DNA of 64,000 nt from an uncultured Pelagibacteraceae bacterium (GTDB lineage Bacteria > Pseudomonadota > Alphaproteobacteria > Pelagibacterales > Pelagibacteraceae): assembly GCA_902592275.1 (NCBI GenBank), contig CACJDW010000002.1, positions 124,001-188,000 of the forward strand, given 5' to 3'. The notes beneath the pieces were generated by a model. The model did not search any database. It had not been told where the DNA came from and worked only from the letters and a program-made list of their open reading frames with translations. Both the position numbers and the translations under genes were made by a program. Positions 63,867-64,000 of the stretch are shown piece by piece. Within the stretch, counting starts at the first letter, position 1; every line of letters starts with the position of its first letter.

Positions 63867-64000
63867 ATGTTTTCAGTAATTTTTCCAGGTCAGGGATCTC
63901 AAATAGTGGGAATGGGTAAAGAGCTTTATGACAAATTTAATATAGTAAAAGACTTATTTAAACAGGCTGACGATGTGTTAAATTTTTCCATTTCTAAACT
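63867..64000 (+). CDS. fabD: malonyl-CoA:ACP transacylase FabD, N-terminal part
   Basis: An open frame begins ATG at 63867 and runs off the window. It reads MFSVIFPGQGSQIVGMGKEL, the standard FabD N-terminus with the oxyanion GQGSQ motif, followed by YDKFNIVKDLFKQADDVL. About 44 codons are visible; the catalytic GHSLGE part is outside. Divergent from rpsF. Confidence 0.9.
   Translation, partial: MFSVIFPGQGSQIVGMGKELYDKFNIVKDLFKQADDVLNFSISK

Overview
The window is a very AT-rich, tightly packed alphaproteobacterial chromosome segment. Overlapping stop/start codons, gene gaps of a few bases, many small-molecule importers, a tandem glycine riboswitch on the glycine-cleavage operon, plant-type GshA and the rpsF-rpsR-rplI-dnaB ... 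cvpA-purF block all suggest a streamlined marine lineage of the SAR11 (Pelagibacterales) type. This assignment rests on gene content and composition; no database comparison was made.

Layout. 1-9.9 kb: MFS permease, an amino-acid-type ABC substrate-binding protein, a TerC-family membrane protein, a complete TRAP transporter (dctPQM, with a hairpin between P and QM), a TPR lipoprotein-size exported protein, and the three-subunit 5-oxoprolinase (pxpA divergent from pxpBC) followed by an EamA permease. 10-14.5 kb: tandem glycine riboswitch plus gcvT-gcvH-gcvP. 14.5-19.5 kb: a lipid-modification cluster (FAD oxidoreductase, DUF1365, Cfa-type methyltransferase, DUF3833 lipoprotein, SDR, TspO). 19.5-30.1 kb: FAD amine oxidoreductase, SelO, NAD-dependent formate dehydrogenase (fdsA, fused fdsB), fdhD, HPP protein, an IscU-like scaffold, mobA and moeA. 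30.1-34.4 kb: an operon of EamA permease, creatinase, amidinotransferase and threonine aldolase.

34.6-44.3 kb is the accessory region. It is bounded by a perfect 58-bp direct repeat (34594-34651 and 44208-44265) with a second 33-bp direct repeat nested inside (31/33 identical). The right-hand 58-bp copy is the start of a second, truncated copy of the small gene that is intact on the left, so about 9.6 kb appears to have been inserted at that gene's 5' end. Inside are the initiator tRNA-fMet gene, a two-gene defence candidate (1040-aa Eco57I/PglX-like adenine methyltransferase plus 1091-aa PLD-SNF2 helicase), a 365-aa helical protein, several unknown small genes (some membrane or exported) and a long hairpin. 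No integrase is visible.

44.3-64 kb: a small unknown gene, an exported FG-GAP/UnbV protein, a Cys-rich exported protein, phosphatidylcholine synthase, a two-dehydrogenase plus PhyH operon, MOSC protein, cytidylate-kinase-like protein, MFS and EamA permeases, gshB-gshA, an HD protein, purF, cvpA, an RND-type protein, dnaB, rplI, rpsR, rpsF and, divergently, the start of fabD.

How it fits together: many genes meet at glycine and one-carbon units. Creatinase yields sarcosine and urea, the FAD oxidoreductase may act on sarcosine or a related amine, threonine aldolase yields glycine, the glycine-cleavage operon oxidises glycine under glycine control, and formate dehydrogenase with its cofactor genes can oxidise the C1 unit to CO2. 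These links are inferred from gene families and context.
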